Positions 51,185 through 62,218 of a stretch of 64,000 nucleotides of DNA are shown in pieces. Position numbers and translations under genes: made by a program. The notes under the pieces were generated by a model. That model did no database searches. It saw only the letters and a list, made by a program, of their open reading frames with translations, and was not told the origin of the DNA. Within the stretch, counting starts at the first letter, position 1. Each line of letters opens with the position of its first letter. The stretch spans positions 1,302,001-1,366,000 of the forward strand of contig CP126124.1 of the NCBI GenBank assembly GCA_030123545.1, written 5' to 3'. The stretch is from Burkholderiaceae bacterium. Its GTDB lineage: Bacteria > Pseudomonadota > Gammaproteobacteria > Burkholderiales > Burkholderiaceae_C.

Positions 51185-51489
51185 CCTTGACGCTAGGACA
51201 TTACCTCGCGCTCGGCGCGATCCTGTTCGCTCTTGCCACGATCGGCATCTTCCTCAACCGCAGGAACCTGATCGTGCTGCTGATGGCGATCGAATTGATG
51301 CTGCTCGCGGTCAACACGAACTTCATCGCGTTTTCCCACTTTCTCGGCGATATGGCCGGTCAGGTTTTCGTGTTCTTCATCCTGACGATCGCGGCCGCGG
51401 AGTCGGCGATCGGCCTGGCAATCCTCGTGCTCGTGTTCCGCAACAAGAACAGCATCAACGTCGACGAGCTCGACGGTCTCAAGGGCTAA
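51181..51489 (+). CDS. nuoK: NADH-quinone oxidoreductase subunit K
   Basis: ND4L-like subunit of 102 residues with three helices. Conserved helix 2 and 3: LIVLLMAIELMLLAVN and AAAESAIGLAILVLVFR carry the buried Glu residues of the proton path. Overlaps nuoJ as ATGA. Confidence 0.97.
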   Translation: MTLTLGHYLALGAILFALATIGIFLNRRNLIVLLMAIELMLLAVNTNFIAFSHFLGDMAGQVFVFFILTIAAAESAIGLAILVLVFRNKNSINVDELDGLKG

Positions 51490-51517
51490 CCTCGGCCTCC
51501 CCAACCTGGCGAACGAC

Positions 51518-53530
<2,013 letters not shown>

Positions 53531-53543
53531 GGAAACAACAAAG

Positions 53544-55019
53544 ATGGGATGGCTGAGCCTCGCGATCTGGGTGCCGATCCTGTTCGGCGTTGTGCTTCTG
53601 GCATTCAGCCGCGACCGGCATGTGCGCCTCGTGCGCTGGATCGCGCTGATCGGCGCCGTCATCAGCTTTCTCGTCACGCTGCCGCTGTACGGCGGCTTCA
53701 AGATTGGAACGCCGGCGATGCAGTTCGTCGAATCCGCTGACTGGATTCCGCGCTTCAACATCAACTACCACCTCGGCGTCGACGGCATTTCGCTGTGGTT
53801 CGTGCTGCTCACCGCGTTCATCACGCTGATCGTGGTGATCGGGAGCTGGGAATCGATCACCGAGCGCGTCAACCAATACATGGCCGCGTTCCTGATCTTG
53901 AGCGGCCTGATGAACGGCGTGTTCTGCGCGCTCGACGGCATGCTGTTCTACGTGTTCTTCGAAGCGACGCTGATCCCGATGTACCTGATCATCGGCGTCT
54001 GGGGCGGGCCGCAGAAGATCTATGCCGCGTTCAAGTACTTTCTGTACATGCTGATCGGCTCGCTGCTGATGCTGATCACGATGATCTACCTGTACGTGAA
54101 GTCCGGCGGCAGCTTCGATCTGATGACCTGGTATGCGCTCCCGCTCAGCGGCCTCGCGCAGACGCTGCTGTTCTTCGGCTTTTTTGCCGCGTTCGCGGTG
54201 AAGGTGCCGATGTGGCCGGTGCACACCTGGCTTCCGGACGTGCACGTGGAGGCGCCGACCGGCGGCTCCGTCATCCTGGCCGCGATCATGCTCAAGCTAG
54301 GTGCTTACGGCTTCATCCGGTTTGCGATGCCGATCGCGCCTGACGCCGCGCACGAGTGGGCCTGGTTGATGATCGCGCTTTCGCTGATCGCTGTGGTCTA
54401 TGTCGGCATCGTCGCGCTGGTGCAACCCGACATGAAGCGGCTGGTCGCCTATTCGTCGGTGGCGCACATGGGGTTCGTCACCCTGGGCTTTTTCATCTTC
54501 AGCGACCTCGGCGCCGCAGGCGGCATCGTGCAGATGCTGTCGCACGGCCTCGTATCGGCCGCGATGTTCCTGTGCATCGGCGTGCTGTACGACCGGTTGC
54601 ACACCCGCGAGATCGCCGCCTACGGCGGCGTGATCAACCAGATGCCCAAGTTCGCGGCGTTCGCGCTGTTGTTCGCGATGGCGAACTGCGGCCTGCCGGG
54701 CACCGTCGGGTTCGTCGGCGAGTGGATGGTCATCCTCGGCAGCGTCGGCTTCCATTTCTGGGTCGGCGTGGCGGTGGCATCGGCGTTGATCTGGGGCGCG
54801 GGTTACACGCTCTGGATGTACAAGCGGGTCTACCTCGGGCCGGTCGCGAACGATCATGTCAAGACCATGCCGGACATCAACGCGCGCGAATTCCTGATGC
54901 TGGCGTTGCTTGCCGTGGCGGTGCTGTATGTCGGCATCTATCCGAAGCCGATGACCGACGTGATGGATGCATCGGTCACGAACCTGCTGCAGCACCTGGC
55001 GGCGTCCAAGCTGAACTGA
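53544..55019 (+). CDS. nuoM: NADH-quinone oxidoreductase subunit M
   Basis: Antiporter-like pump subunit (ND4) of 491 residues. Conserved: FFEATLIPMYLIIGVWG and AVKVPMWPVHTWLPDVHVEA, then LVAYSSVAHMGFVTLG, which hold the key Glu and Lys. Starts 13 bp after nuoL. Confidence 0.98.
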   Translation: MGWLSLAIWVPILFGVVLLAFSRDRHVRLVRWIALIGAVISFLVTLPLYGGFKIGTPAMQFVESADWIPRFNINYHLGVDGISLWFVLLTAFITLIVVIGSWESITERVNQYMAAFLILSGLMNGVFCALDGMLFYVFFEATLIPMYLIIGVWGGPQKIYAAFKYFLYMLIGSLLMLITMIYLYVKSGGSFDLMTWYALPLSGLAQTLLFFGFFAAFAVKVPMWPVHTWLPDVHVEAPTGGSVILAAIMLKLGAYGFIRFAMPIAPDAAHEWAWLMIALSLIAVVYVGIVALVQPDMKRLVAYSSVAHMGFVTLGFFIFSDLGAAGGIVQMLSHGLVSAAMFLCIGVLYDRLHTREIAAYGGVINQMPKFAAFALLFAMANCGLPGTVGFVGEWMVILGSVGFHFWVGVAVASALIWGAGYTLWMYKRVYLGPVANDHVKTMPDINAREFLMLALLAVAVLYVGIYPKPMTDVMDASVTNLLQHLAASKLN

Positions 55020-55044
55020 CCGGGGCCCCGGAGGGAACGACAAG

Positions 55045-56532
55045 ATGATCGACAAACTCAGCTGGATCTCCATCTACCCTGAGGTCGTGCTGCTGGTCAT
55101 GGCCTGCGTGATCGCGCTGGTCGACCTGGCCGTGACCAGCCCGCGGCGTACCGCGACCTATGTGCTGACGCTGCTGACGCTGGGTGTCGTCGCGCTGCTG
55201 GAGGGGTTGTACGCCAGCGGCGGCGCGACCGTGTACGGCTTTGGCAACATGGTCGTCAGTGACCCGATGGGCAATTGGCTGAACTGCTTCATCACGATCG
55301 CGATGCTGGTGACGCTGATCTATGGCCGGGTCTACGGGGCCGAGCGCGGAATGATGCGCGGCGGCGAACTCTATACGCTGAGCCTGTTCGCGACGCTCGG
55401 TATGTCGATCATGATCTCGGCGAACAATTTCCTGGTCATCTACATGGGCCTGGAACTGCTCGCGCTCAGTTGCTATTCGATGGTCGCGCTCTGGCGCGAC
55501 CAGGCGCTGGCTACGGAGGCCGCGATCAAGTTCTTCGTGCTGGGCGTGCTGGCCAGCGGCTTCCTGCTCTATGGCCTGTCGATGGTCTACGGGGCGACCG
55601 GTACGCTCGACATCAGCGAGGTGTTCAAGGCGGTCAACTCAGGCCACCTGAACCGCCAGGTGCTGATCTTCGGCCTGGTCTTCATCATGACCGGGCTGGG
55701 GTTCGAGTTCGGCGTGGTGCCGTTCCACATGTGGCTGCCGGACATCTACCAGGGCGCGCCGACCGTGGTGAGCCTGATCGTTGCCGGCGCACTGAAGCTG
55801 GCCGCATTTGGGATCGCGATCCGGCTGCTGGTCGACGGTCTGCTGCCGCTTGCGATCGACTGGCAGCAGATGCTGGGGCTGCTGGCGATCGGATCGCTGC
55901 TGATCGGCAACGTGGTCGCGATCGCCCAGACCAATTTCAAGCGGATGCTCGGTTATTCGACGATCTCGCACATGGGCTTCGTGCTGCTCGGGCTGATGTC
56001 CGGCGTCGCGAACGGAAATACGCTATCGGCGGCGAACGCCTACAGCTCCGCGATGTTCTACGCGGTGACCTACGTGCTGACGACGCTGGCGGCGTTCGGC
56101 GTCATCCTGCTGCTGGCGCGCGAGGGGTTCGAGAGCGAAGAGATATCGGATCTCGCCGGGCTGAACCGGATCAGTCCGCTGTATGCTGGCGTGATGGCGG
56201 CTGCGATGTTCTCGTTCGCCGGCATCCCGCCGTTGGTCGGCTTCTACGCGAAACTGGCGGTGCTGCAGGCGTTGATCGCGACCGGCTCGCCCGCCTATGT
56301 GGTGCTGGCAGTGTTCGCGGTGATGATGTCGCTGATCGGCGCGTTCTACTACCTGCGGGTCGTCAAGGTGATGTATTTCGACGCGCCGATCACCGCGACC
56401 ACGGTGTCGGCGCCGATGGACGTGCGCGTCGTGTTGTCGATCAACGGCGCGCTGGTGCTGCTGCTCGGCGTGCTGCCGGGCGGCTTCGTGCAGCTGTGCT
56501 CGCAGGCGATCGTCGCGACGCTGGGCAGCTAG
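55045..56532 (+). CDS. nuoN: NADH-quinone oxidoreductase subunit N
   Basis: Antiporter-like pump subunit (ND2) of 495 residues, last of the nuo genes. It has VPFHMWLPDIYQGAPTVVSL and MLGYSTISHMGFVLLGLMSG. It follows nuoM by 25 bp. Confidence 0.98.
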   Translation: MIDKLSWISIYPEVVLLVMACVIALVDLAVTSPRRTATYVLTLLTLGVVALLEGLYASGGATVYGFGNMVVSDPMGNWLNCFITIAMLVTLIYGRVYGAERGMMRGGELYTLSLFATLGMSIMISANNFLVIYMGLELLALSCYSMVALWRDQALATEAAIKFFVLGVLASGFLLYGLSMVYGATGTLDISEVFKAVNSGHLNRQVLIFGLVFIMTGLGFEFGVVPFHMWLPDIYQGAPTVVSLIVAGALKLAAFGIAIRLLVDGLLPLAIDWQQMLGLLAIGSLLIGNVVAIAQTNFKRMLGYSTISHMGFVLLGLMSGVANGNTLSAANAYSSAMFYAVTYVLTTLAAFGVILLLAREGFESEEISDLAGLNRISPLYAGVMAAAMFSFAGIPPLVGFYAKLAVLQALIATGSPAYVVLAVFAVMMSLIGAFYYLRVVKVMYFDAPITATTVSAPMDVRVVLSINGALVLLLGVLPGGFVQLCSQAIVATLGS

Positions 56533-56557
56533 CACCCGGTTCAGTCTCTGCCTGGAA

Positions 56558-56860
56558 GTGTCGCAATCGGTTTCGGTCTGGCTCGTGATCGTCGTGGCGT
56601 TCTGCGCCGCGAACCTGCCGTTTCTCAATCAACGCCTGTTTGGCGTGATTCCGCTGCGCATGGTCAAGAACCTGGCGCTGCGTCTCGCCGAATTGGTCGT
56701 GTTCTATTTTTTGACCGGCGCGATCGGGATGGCGTTGGAGAAGCGGGCCGGCCAGATCGCGCCGCAGGGGTGGGCGTTCTATGCCATTACCGGCGCGCTG
56801 TTCCTGACCTTCGCGTTTCCCGGTTTCGTCTATCGGTATCTGCTTAGGCGTCGCGGTTAA
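56558..56860 (+). CDS. DUF2818 family membrane protein
   Basis: A 100-residue protein starting at GTG 56558 with three hydrophobic segments (VSVWLVIVVAFCAANLPFL, LAELVVFYFLTGAIGMAL, GALFLTFAFPGFVYRYLL). DUF2818 is regularly found directly behind nuoN in Burkholderiales, so it may be an assembly or stability factor of complex I; this is inference from position. Confidence 0.85.
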   Translation: MSQSVSVWLVIVVAFCAANLPFLNQRLFGVIPLRMVKNLALRLAELVVFYFLTGAIGMALEKRAGQIAPQGWAFYAITGALFLTFAFPGFVYRYLLRRRG

Positions 56861-56877
56861 CGGAACCGGGTGCGGCC

Positions 56878-57483
56878 ATGGATGACCCCCATCTGGTGGA
56901 GCAGAAGGTCGACAGCACCGAACTGCTGAACGGCAGCTTCCTGCATGTCTTTCGGGATACGGTACGCCTGCCCGACGGGACGGCGGCCGCGCGCGAGTAC
57001 CTGGTCCATCCGGGCGCGGTGATGGTGATCGCGTTGCTGGACCAGGGACCCGGCCCGCTACAGGTGCTGCTCGAGCGTCAGTACCGCTATCCAATGCATG
57101 GCGTGATGGTCGAGTTCCCGGCCGGCAAGCTCGACCCGGGCGAGGACGTGCTGTCGTGCGCACGGCGCGAACTGCGCGAGGAGACCGGCTATTCGGCCGC
57201 GCAGTGGGCCCGTGCCGGCCTGCTGCATCCGACGATTTCGTACTCGACCGAGTTCATAGACATCTGGTTCGCGCGCGGCTTGAGCCCGGGCGAGCGGCGG
57301 CTCGATGCCGGAGAATTTCTCGACGTGTTCAGCACGACGCCGGCGCAGCTGCTCGACTGGTGCCGCGACGGCACGATCACCGACGGCAAGACGCTGGCCG
57401 GCGCGCTCTGGCTGCAGAACGTGCTGTCCGGCCAATGGCCGTTGCAGTGGTCCGCCGGCGCGGCCGCGGATGCTCGTCGATAA
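56878..57483 (+). CDS. NUDIX hydrolase (ADP-ribose pyrophosphatase-like)
   Basis: A 201-residue NUDIX protein with the full box G-x5-E-x7-REEE-type: GKLDPGEDVLSCARRELREE and TGY, residues about 83-105. The following HPTISYSTEFIDIWFARGL fits NudF-like ADP-ribose pyrophosphatases. It follows DUF2818 by 17 bp and may be read with the nuo transcript. Confidence 0.9.
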   Translation: MDDPHLVEQKVDSTELLNGSFLHVFRDTVRLPDGTAAAREYLVHPGAVMVIALLDQGPGPLQVLLERQYRYPMHGVMVEFPAGKLDPGEDVLSCARRELREETGYSAAQWARAGLLHPTISYSTEFIDIWFARGLSPGERRLDAGEFLDVFSTTPAQLLDWCRDGTITDGKTLAGALWLQNVLSGQWPLQWSAGAAADARR

Positions 57484-57491
57484 TCCGGGGC

Positions 57492-57947
57492 ATGAAAGTA
57501 CTCGACCTGCGGTGCGCGCGCGAGCAACATGCGTTCGAAGGCTGGTTCGCCTCGGAAGACGATTTCCGGGACCAGTCGGAGCGCGGCCTGCTCGAATGCC
57601 CACTGTGCGGGGACAAGGACATCCGCAAGCTTCCCAGCGCGCCAGCGCTGCAATTGGGCGCCCGGCCGCAGGTCGATCGGCCCGCGACGCAGGCGCCTGC
57701 GGCCGAGCACTTTGCCGCAGTGGGTCCGGTCGAGCAGGCAGCGCTGATGCGCATGCTCAGGCGCTGGGTTGCCGGGTCCGAAGACGTGGGCGAGCGCTTT
57801 GCCGAAGAGGCGCGGCGCATGCATTACGGCGAAACCCAATCCCGCAGCATCCGCGGCCGCACCAGCGCCGGTGAGGCCGTGGAATTGCTCGAAGAGGGAA
57901 TCCCGGTGCTGCCGGTGCCGCCCGTCCTGAAGGACACGCTGCAATGA
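57492..57947 (+). CDS. DUF1178 family protein
   Basis: A 151-residue protein. The N-terminal part contains a zinc-ribbon-like ECPLCGDKDIRKLPSAP, and the remainder is helical and acidic (EARRMHYGETQSRSIRGRTS). The ATG at 57492 is 8 bp after the NUDIX stop. DUF1178 is of unknown function and widely conserved. It converges with gdhA, 16 bp away. Confidence 0.88.
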   Translation: MKVLDLRCAREQHAFEGWFASEDDFRDQSERGLLECPLCGDKDIRKLPSAPALQLGARPQVDRPATQAPAAEHFAAVGPVEQAALMRMLRRWVAGSEDVGERFAEEARRMHYGETQSRSIRGRTSAGEAVELLEEGIPVLPVPPVLKDTLQ

Positions 57948-57963
57948 CGGCAGCCCCCGGGCT

Positions 57964-59280
57964 TCAGGGGTAGAGGCCGCGCAGTTCGCGCGTGTGCAGG
58001 ATGCGCGTGCAGGCGACGATGAAGGTCGCGGTGCGCAGGCTCACCTTGTGGTCCTGCGCGACATTCCAGACCGCCGCGAACGCGTCCTTCATGATCCGTA
58101 CCAGCCGCGCGTTGATCTCGGCCTCGTCCCAGAAGAAGCTGGAAAAGTCCTGTACCCACTCGAAGTAGCTGACGGTCACGCCGCCGGCGTTCGCGATCAC
58201 GTCGGGCACCACCAGCACGTTGCGGTCGTGCAGGATGTCGTCGGCCTCCGGCGTGGTCGGACCGTTCGCGCCCTCGATCACCATCCGCGCCTTGATCCGG
58301 CTCGCGTTGCCGGCGTTGACCTGTTGCTCCAGCGCCGCCGGGACCAGGATGTCGCAATCGACCTCCCAGAACTTGTCGTTGTCGATCACCTCCGCATGTT
58401 CGAAGCCGGCGACGGTGCCGGCCGCGGCGACATGCCTGAGCAACGCCGGCACGTCGAGCCCGGCATCGCGGAACACCGTGCCGCCGTGGTCCTGCACCGC
58501 GATCACGCGCGCGCCGGCCTCGGCGAACAGCCGGGCGGCAATGCCGCCGACATTGCCGAAGCCCTGGACAGCCACGCGCGACCTCGAGATGTCCATGCCG
58601 ATGTGCTTGGCCGCTTCGCCGGCAACGGTGAACACGCCGCGCCCGGTGGCTTCGCGGCGCCCGAGCGAGCCGCCGAGGTCGACCGGCTTGCCGGTGACGA
58701 CGCCGGTCGCGGTCGAGCCGACGTTCATCGAATAGGTGTCCATCATCCAGGCCATGATCTGATCGTCGGTGTTGACGTCGGGGGCCGGAATGTCCTTCTG
58801 TGGGCCGATGATGATGCCGATCTCGCTGGTGTAGCGGCGCGTCACGCGTTCCAGTTCGCTGCGCGACAGCGTCTTCGGGTCGACCCGGATGCCGCCCTTG
58901 GCGCCGCCGTAGGGCACGTTCACGGCCGCGTTCTTGATCGACATCCAGGCCGAGAGCGCCATCACCTCGGACAGCGTCACGTCCTGGTGAAAGCGCACGC
59001 CGCCCTTGCCGGGGCCGCGCGAGACGTTGTGCTGCACGCGGTAGCCCTCGAAGTGCGCGACCGTGCCGTTGTCGAGGTGGATCGGAACGTCGACGATCAG
59101 CGCGCGCTTCGGTCGCTTGAGCGTCTCGACCCAGCGCGACAGGCTTCCGAGGTAGGGCGTCACGCGATCGACCTGCTGCAGGTACACGCCCCACGGGCCG
59201 AGCTTGTCGGCCTGCAGGTACGAGGGCAGGGCGTGCGTTTTTGGGGTTGGCGACGCAGGCGACGCTGAATTCTTGGCCAT
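57964..59280 (-). CDS. gdhA: Glutamate dehydrogenase (NAD(P)-dependent Glu/Leu/Phe/Val family)
   Basis: Interconverts glutamate and 2-oxoglutarate plus ammonium, linking the nitrogen assimilated by the nitrate operon to carbon. The ATG at 59278-59280, after AAGGAG, gives 438 residues. Motifs are VPYGGAKGGIRVDPKTLS with the catalytic Lys, TGRGVFTVAGEAAKHIG and the Rossmann VAVQGFGNVGGIAARLFAEAG. An ALEQQVN loop is present. Confidence 0.96.
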   Translation of the reverse strand: MAKNSASPASPTPKTHALPSYLQADKLGPWGVYLQQVDRVTPYLGSLSRWVETLKRPKRALIVDVPIHLDNGTVAHFEGYRVQHNVSRGPGKGGVRFHQDVTLSEVMALSAWMSIKNAAVNVPYGGAKGGIRVDPKTLSRSELERVTRRYTSEIGIIIGPQKDIPAPDVNTDDQIMAWMMDTYSMNVGSTATGVVTGKPVDLGGSLGRREATGRGVFTVAGEAAKHIGMDISRSRVAVQGFGNVGGIAARLFAEAGARVIAVQDHGGTVFRDAGLDVPALLRHVAAAGTVAGFEHAEVIDNDKFWEVDCDILVPAALEQQVNAGNASRIKARMVIEGANGPTTPEADDILHDRNVLVVPDVIANAGGVTVSYFEWVQDFSSFFWDEAEINARLVRIMKDAFAAVWNVAQDHKVSLRTATFIVACTRILHTRELRGLYP

Positions 59281-59431
59281 GGACAGTCTCCTTGCTTGGG
59301 GATGTGGATGGCCCGAGCTTAAGCCGGCCGGGGCCGATTGTCCAAGGCGTCGATCGCGCGCACCGCGGCGCATCCGACCATCGGAAAATCGCCGGGAGTG
59401 CCGATGGATTTCAATGAAAGTGAGCTACAGT

Positions 59432-59469
59432 CTATACTGGTACTTGATAGTATGCTATTATTAGTATAG
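59432..59469. promoter_or_regulatory. AT-rich inverted repeat in the gdhA / egtB divergent region
   Basis: CTATACT and AGTATAG form a 7-bp inverted repeat 24 bp apart, with GCTAT-TATTAGT-ATAGC nested at the right edge. TATACT (59433-59438) with TTCAAT 17 bp upstream is a possible promoter toward egtB. The remaining 386 bp between gdhA and egtB show no gene. The GCTAT head may also be a fragment of the AT-rich repeat family. Confidence 0.4.
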
Positions 59470-59666
59470 CTAACGGGTGATCGACTGCGTCGCTATGGGG
59501 CCGGCCCAGCGGCGAGTTGCTGCCTGCCGTTGTACCCGCCGCAGGCTGGCGGACCGATAGCGCAAACCCGTTGTGCTGTAATGAACCGGCGCTGCCCCAG
59601 CCGGCTTGCAGGTTTCATGGAGCGAACCGAGCGAGCGGGCCCCGCCGATCGCAGGAACTCATCGAA

Positions 59667-60923
59667 ATGTCGGCTCTTCCGTCCATCGACGTTCACGCTT
59701 CCCTGACCGAGGGCGCGCGCGACCGGCTGGAACGACGGTTCATGCAGGTGCGCTCGCACAGCATGGCGCTGGCGGCGCCACTGTCGGCGGAGGACCAGTG
59801 CATCCAGTCGATGACCGATGCGAGCCCGACCAAATGGCATCTCGCACATACCAGCTGGTTCTTCGAGACGGTGCTGCTGAGCGCGCATGTGGCGGACTTC
59901 CGCCCGTTCGACGCACGCTACGCCTTTCTCTTCAACTCCTACTACGAGTCGCTCGGTCCGCGTCATCCACGGCCCCAGCGGGGGCTGCTCGGCCGGCCGT
60001 CGCTGGACCAGGTCCATGCGTATCGCGCCCATGTCGACGCCGGGGTGCGCCGCTTGATCGGCCGCTGCGACGAACCGACCTGGCGGCAGGCGCTGCCGTT
60101 GCTGGAGCTCGGGCTGCAGCACGAGCAGCAACACCAGGAACTGATCCTGACCGACATCCTGCACCTGCTGTCGTGCAATCCGCTGCTGCCGGCTTACCGC
60201 ACCGAGCCGGTGCGCGTGCCGCGGCTGGCAGACCGGCAGCGACCGCTGCGTTGGCTGCCCCAGCCCGGCGGGCGGGTGCGGGTCGGCCATGACGGCAGCG
60301 GGTTCGCTTTCGACAACGAAACCCCGCGCCACGACGTGCTGCTGCAACCGTACCGGATCGCCGATCGGCTGGTCAGCTGCGGCGAGTATCTGGATTTCAT
60401 CGCCGATGGCGGCTACCGCCGGCCGGAACTGTGGCTGTCCGACGGCTGGGCGGTGGTCCAGGCGAACGGCTGGACCAGTCCGCTGTACTGGCTCGCGCCC
60501 GGCGACGCGCGCGCACCTGCCGACCATTGGCAGGTGTTCGGTCTGGGCGGCGTGACCGCTATCGATCCGCTGGAGGCGGTCAGCCAGGTCAGCTTCTACG
60601 AGGCAGCGGCCTACGCGTCCTGGGCCGGTGCGCGGCTGCCCACCGAGTTCGAATGGGAGGCGGCGGGCGAGGCAGACGGAATCCGGCAACTGACAGGCCA
60701 TGTCTGGCAGTGGACGCGCTCCGCCTACGAACCGTATCCGGGCTTTCGTCCGCTGGCGGGTGCCTTCGGCGAGTACAACGGCAAGTTCATGGTCGGGCAG
60801 CAGGTGCTGCGCGGCGGCAGCATCGCGACCCCGGCCGGGCACGCGCGGCCGACCTACCGGAATTTCTTTCCGCCTGGCGCGCGTTGGCAGTTCTCGGGCA
60901 TCCGACTGGCGAGGGATGCCTGA
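59667..60923 (+). CDS. egtB: Ergothioneine biosynthesis sulfoxide synthase EgtB
   Basis: Non-heme iron enzyme that joins hercynine with cysteine or gamma-glutamylcysteine. The ATG at 59667, with AGGA 11 bp before it, gives 418 residues. A DinB-like N-terminal domain holds H58-L-A-H61 and H152-x3-H156-x-E158 (HEQQHQE), the expected iron ligands. The C-terminal formylglycine-generating-enzyme-like domain has GGGSIATPAGHARPTYRNFF-type motifs (VLRGGSIATP). Overlaps egtD by 1 nt (TGATG). Confidence 0.93.
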   Translation: MSALPSIDVHASLTEGARDRLERRFMQVRSHSMALAAPLSAEDQCIQSMTDASPTKWHLAHTSWFFETVLLSAHVADFRPFDARYAFLFNSYYESLGPRHPRPQRGLLGRPSLDQVHAYRAHVDAGVRRLIGRCDEPTWRQALPLLELGLQHEQQHQELILTDILHLLSCNPLLPAYRTEPVRVPRLADRQRPLRWLPQPGGRVRVGHDGSGFAFDNETPRHDVLLQPYRIADRLVSCGEYLDFIADGGYRRPELWLSDGWAVVQANGWTSPLYWLAPGDARAPADHWQVFGLGGVTAIDPLEAVSQVSFYEAAAYASWAGARLPTEFEWEAAGEADGIRQLTGHVWQWTRSAYEPYPGFRPLAGAFGEYNGKFMVGQQVLRGGSIATPAGHARPTYRNFFPPGARWQFSGIRLARDA

Positions 60924-61915
60924 TGCAGAGCTGGCGGCTGATGGAGAACCTGGCCCGAGCGCCACGCGAGCAGCCGCGGAGCGCGTTCGCGCGCGACCTG
61001 CTGGCAGCGCTCGACAGCAGGCCGCGCGGCATTTCGCCGAAGTACTTTTACGACGCCGAGGGCTCACGGCTGTTCGATCGGATCTGTGAACTGCCGGAGT
61101 ACTACCCGACCCGGATCGAACTGGACCTGATCGCATCGCATGCGGCGGAGATCGCCGAGCGCATCGGGCCGGACGCCGAAATCGTCGAATTCGGCGCCGG
61201 CTCGCTGCGCAAGGTCAGACTGCTGCTCGACGCGATGGAGCGACCCGCCGGCTATCTGCCGATCGATATATCGGGCGACCATCTGGCCGTCGCGGCCCAG
61301 CCGCTGCGGCGCGCCTATCCACGGCTGCAGGTGCGACCGCTCGTGGCCGACTACACAAACCCTGTCGCGCTGCCGGCGCTTGCATCCGGCGCCGGTCGGC
61401 GCGCCGGGTTCTTCCCGGGATCGACGATCGGCAACTTCAGCCGGGACGAGGCCATGCAGTTTCTGCGCATGGCGGCGCAGGCGCTGCGCGGCGGTGCGCT
61501 GCTGCTCGGTGCGGATCTGGTCAAGGATCCGGCCATCCTGCACGCCGCATACAACGACGCGCAAGGCGTGACCGCCGCGTTCAACCTGAACCTGCTGGCG
61601 CGGGCAAATCGCGAACTGGGGAGCGACTTCGACCTGCGGCAGTTCGCGCACAGCGCGTTCTACAACGCGCCGCTGCAACGCATCGAGATGCACCTGGTGA
61701 GCCGCTGCCGGCAGCAGGTTCGCGTGTGCGGCCGCCATTTCGAGTTTGCCGAAGGGGAAACCTTGCACACCGAGAATTCCTGTAAATTCACCGTGGAGGG
61801 GATGCAGGCGTTGGCTCGGCAGGCGGGTTTCCTGCCGACCGCGGTCTGGACCGACCCGGACCGGCTGTTCAGCCTGCACTGGCTGCAGGCCCCCTCGGCC
61901 AAGGAGTTCACATGA
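60923..61915 (+). CDS. egtD: Histidine N-alpha-methyltransferase EgtD
   Basis: Trimethylates L-histidine to hercynine with three SAM. The 330-residue protein has YFYDAEGSRLFDRICELPEY at residues 41-60, the SAM motif IVEFGAGSLRKVRLLLDA, and the substrate-site block NAPLQRIEMHLVS. Consecutive action with EgtB explains the 1-nt overlap. No egtA, egtC or egtE is next to them. Confidence 0.95.
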   Translation: MQSWRLMENLARAPREQPRSAFARDLLAALDSRPRGISPKYFYDAEGSRLFDRICELPEYYPTRIELDLIASHAAEIAERIGPDAEIVEFGAGSLRKVRLLLDAMERPAGYLPIDISGDHLAVAAQPLRRAYPRLQVRPLVADYTNPVALPALASGAGRRAGFFPGSTIGNFSRDEAMQFLRMAAQALRGGALLLGADLVKDPAILHAAYNDAQGVTAAFNLNLLARANRELGSDFDLRQFAHSAFYNAPLQRIEMHLVSRCRQQVRVCGRHFEFAEGETLHTENSCKFTVEGMQALARQAGFLPTAVWTDPDRLFSLHWLQAPSAKEFT

Positions 61916-62193
61916 AGGCAATCTGGAACGGCGCGGTCATCGCGCACAGCGACGACACGGTGGTGGTCGAAGGCAACCACTATTTCCCAGCCGATTCGCT
62001 GAACCGTGACTACGTCACTTTCAGCAACCACAAGACGACCTGTCCGTGGAAGGGGCAGGCCAGCTACTACTCGCTGCTCGTCGACGGCGAGATGAATACG
62101 GATGCGATCTGGTACTACGCCGACCCCAAGCCCGAGGCCGAGATGGTGCGCGGCCGTGTTGCGTTCTGGAAGGGCGTGCAGGTCACGTCCTGA
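61912..62193 (+). CDS. DUF427 family protein linked to egtBD
   Basis: A 93-residue single-domain DUF427 protein. Typical signatures are RDYVTFSNHKTTCPWKGQA and YADPKPEAEMVRGRVAFWKG. Its ATG overlaps the egtD stop (ATGA), so it is translationally coupled to ergothioneine synthesis. Its role is unknown, and it could take part in or protect the pathway. Confidence 0.85.
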   Translation: MKAIWNGAVIAHSDDTVVVEGNHYFPADSLNRDYVTFSNHKTTCPWKGQASYYSLLVDGEMNTDAIWYYADPKPEAEMVRGRVAFWKGVQVTS

Positions 62194-62218
62194 ACGGCAC
62201 GGGTGTTGATTTCGGGGC

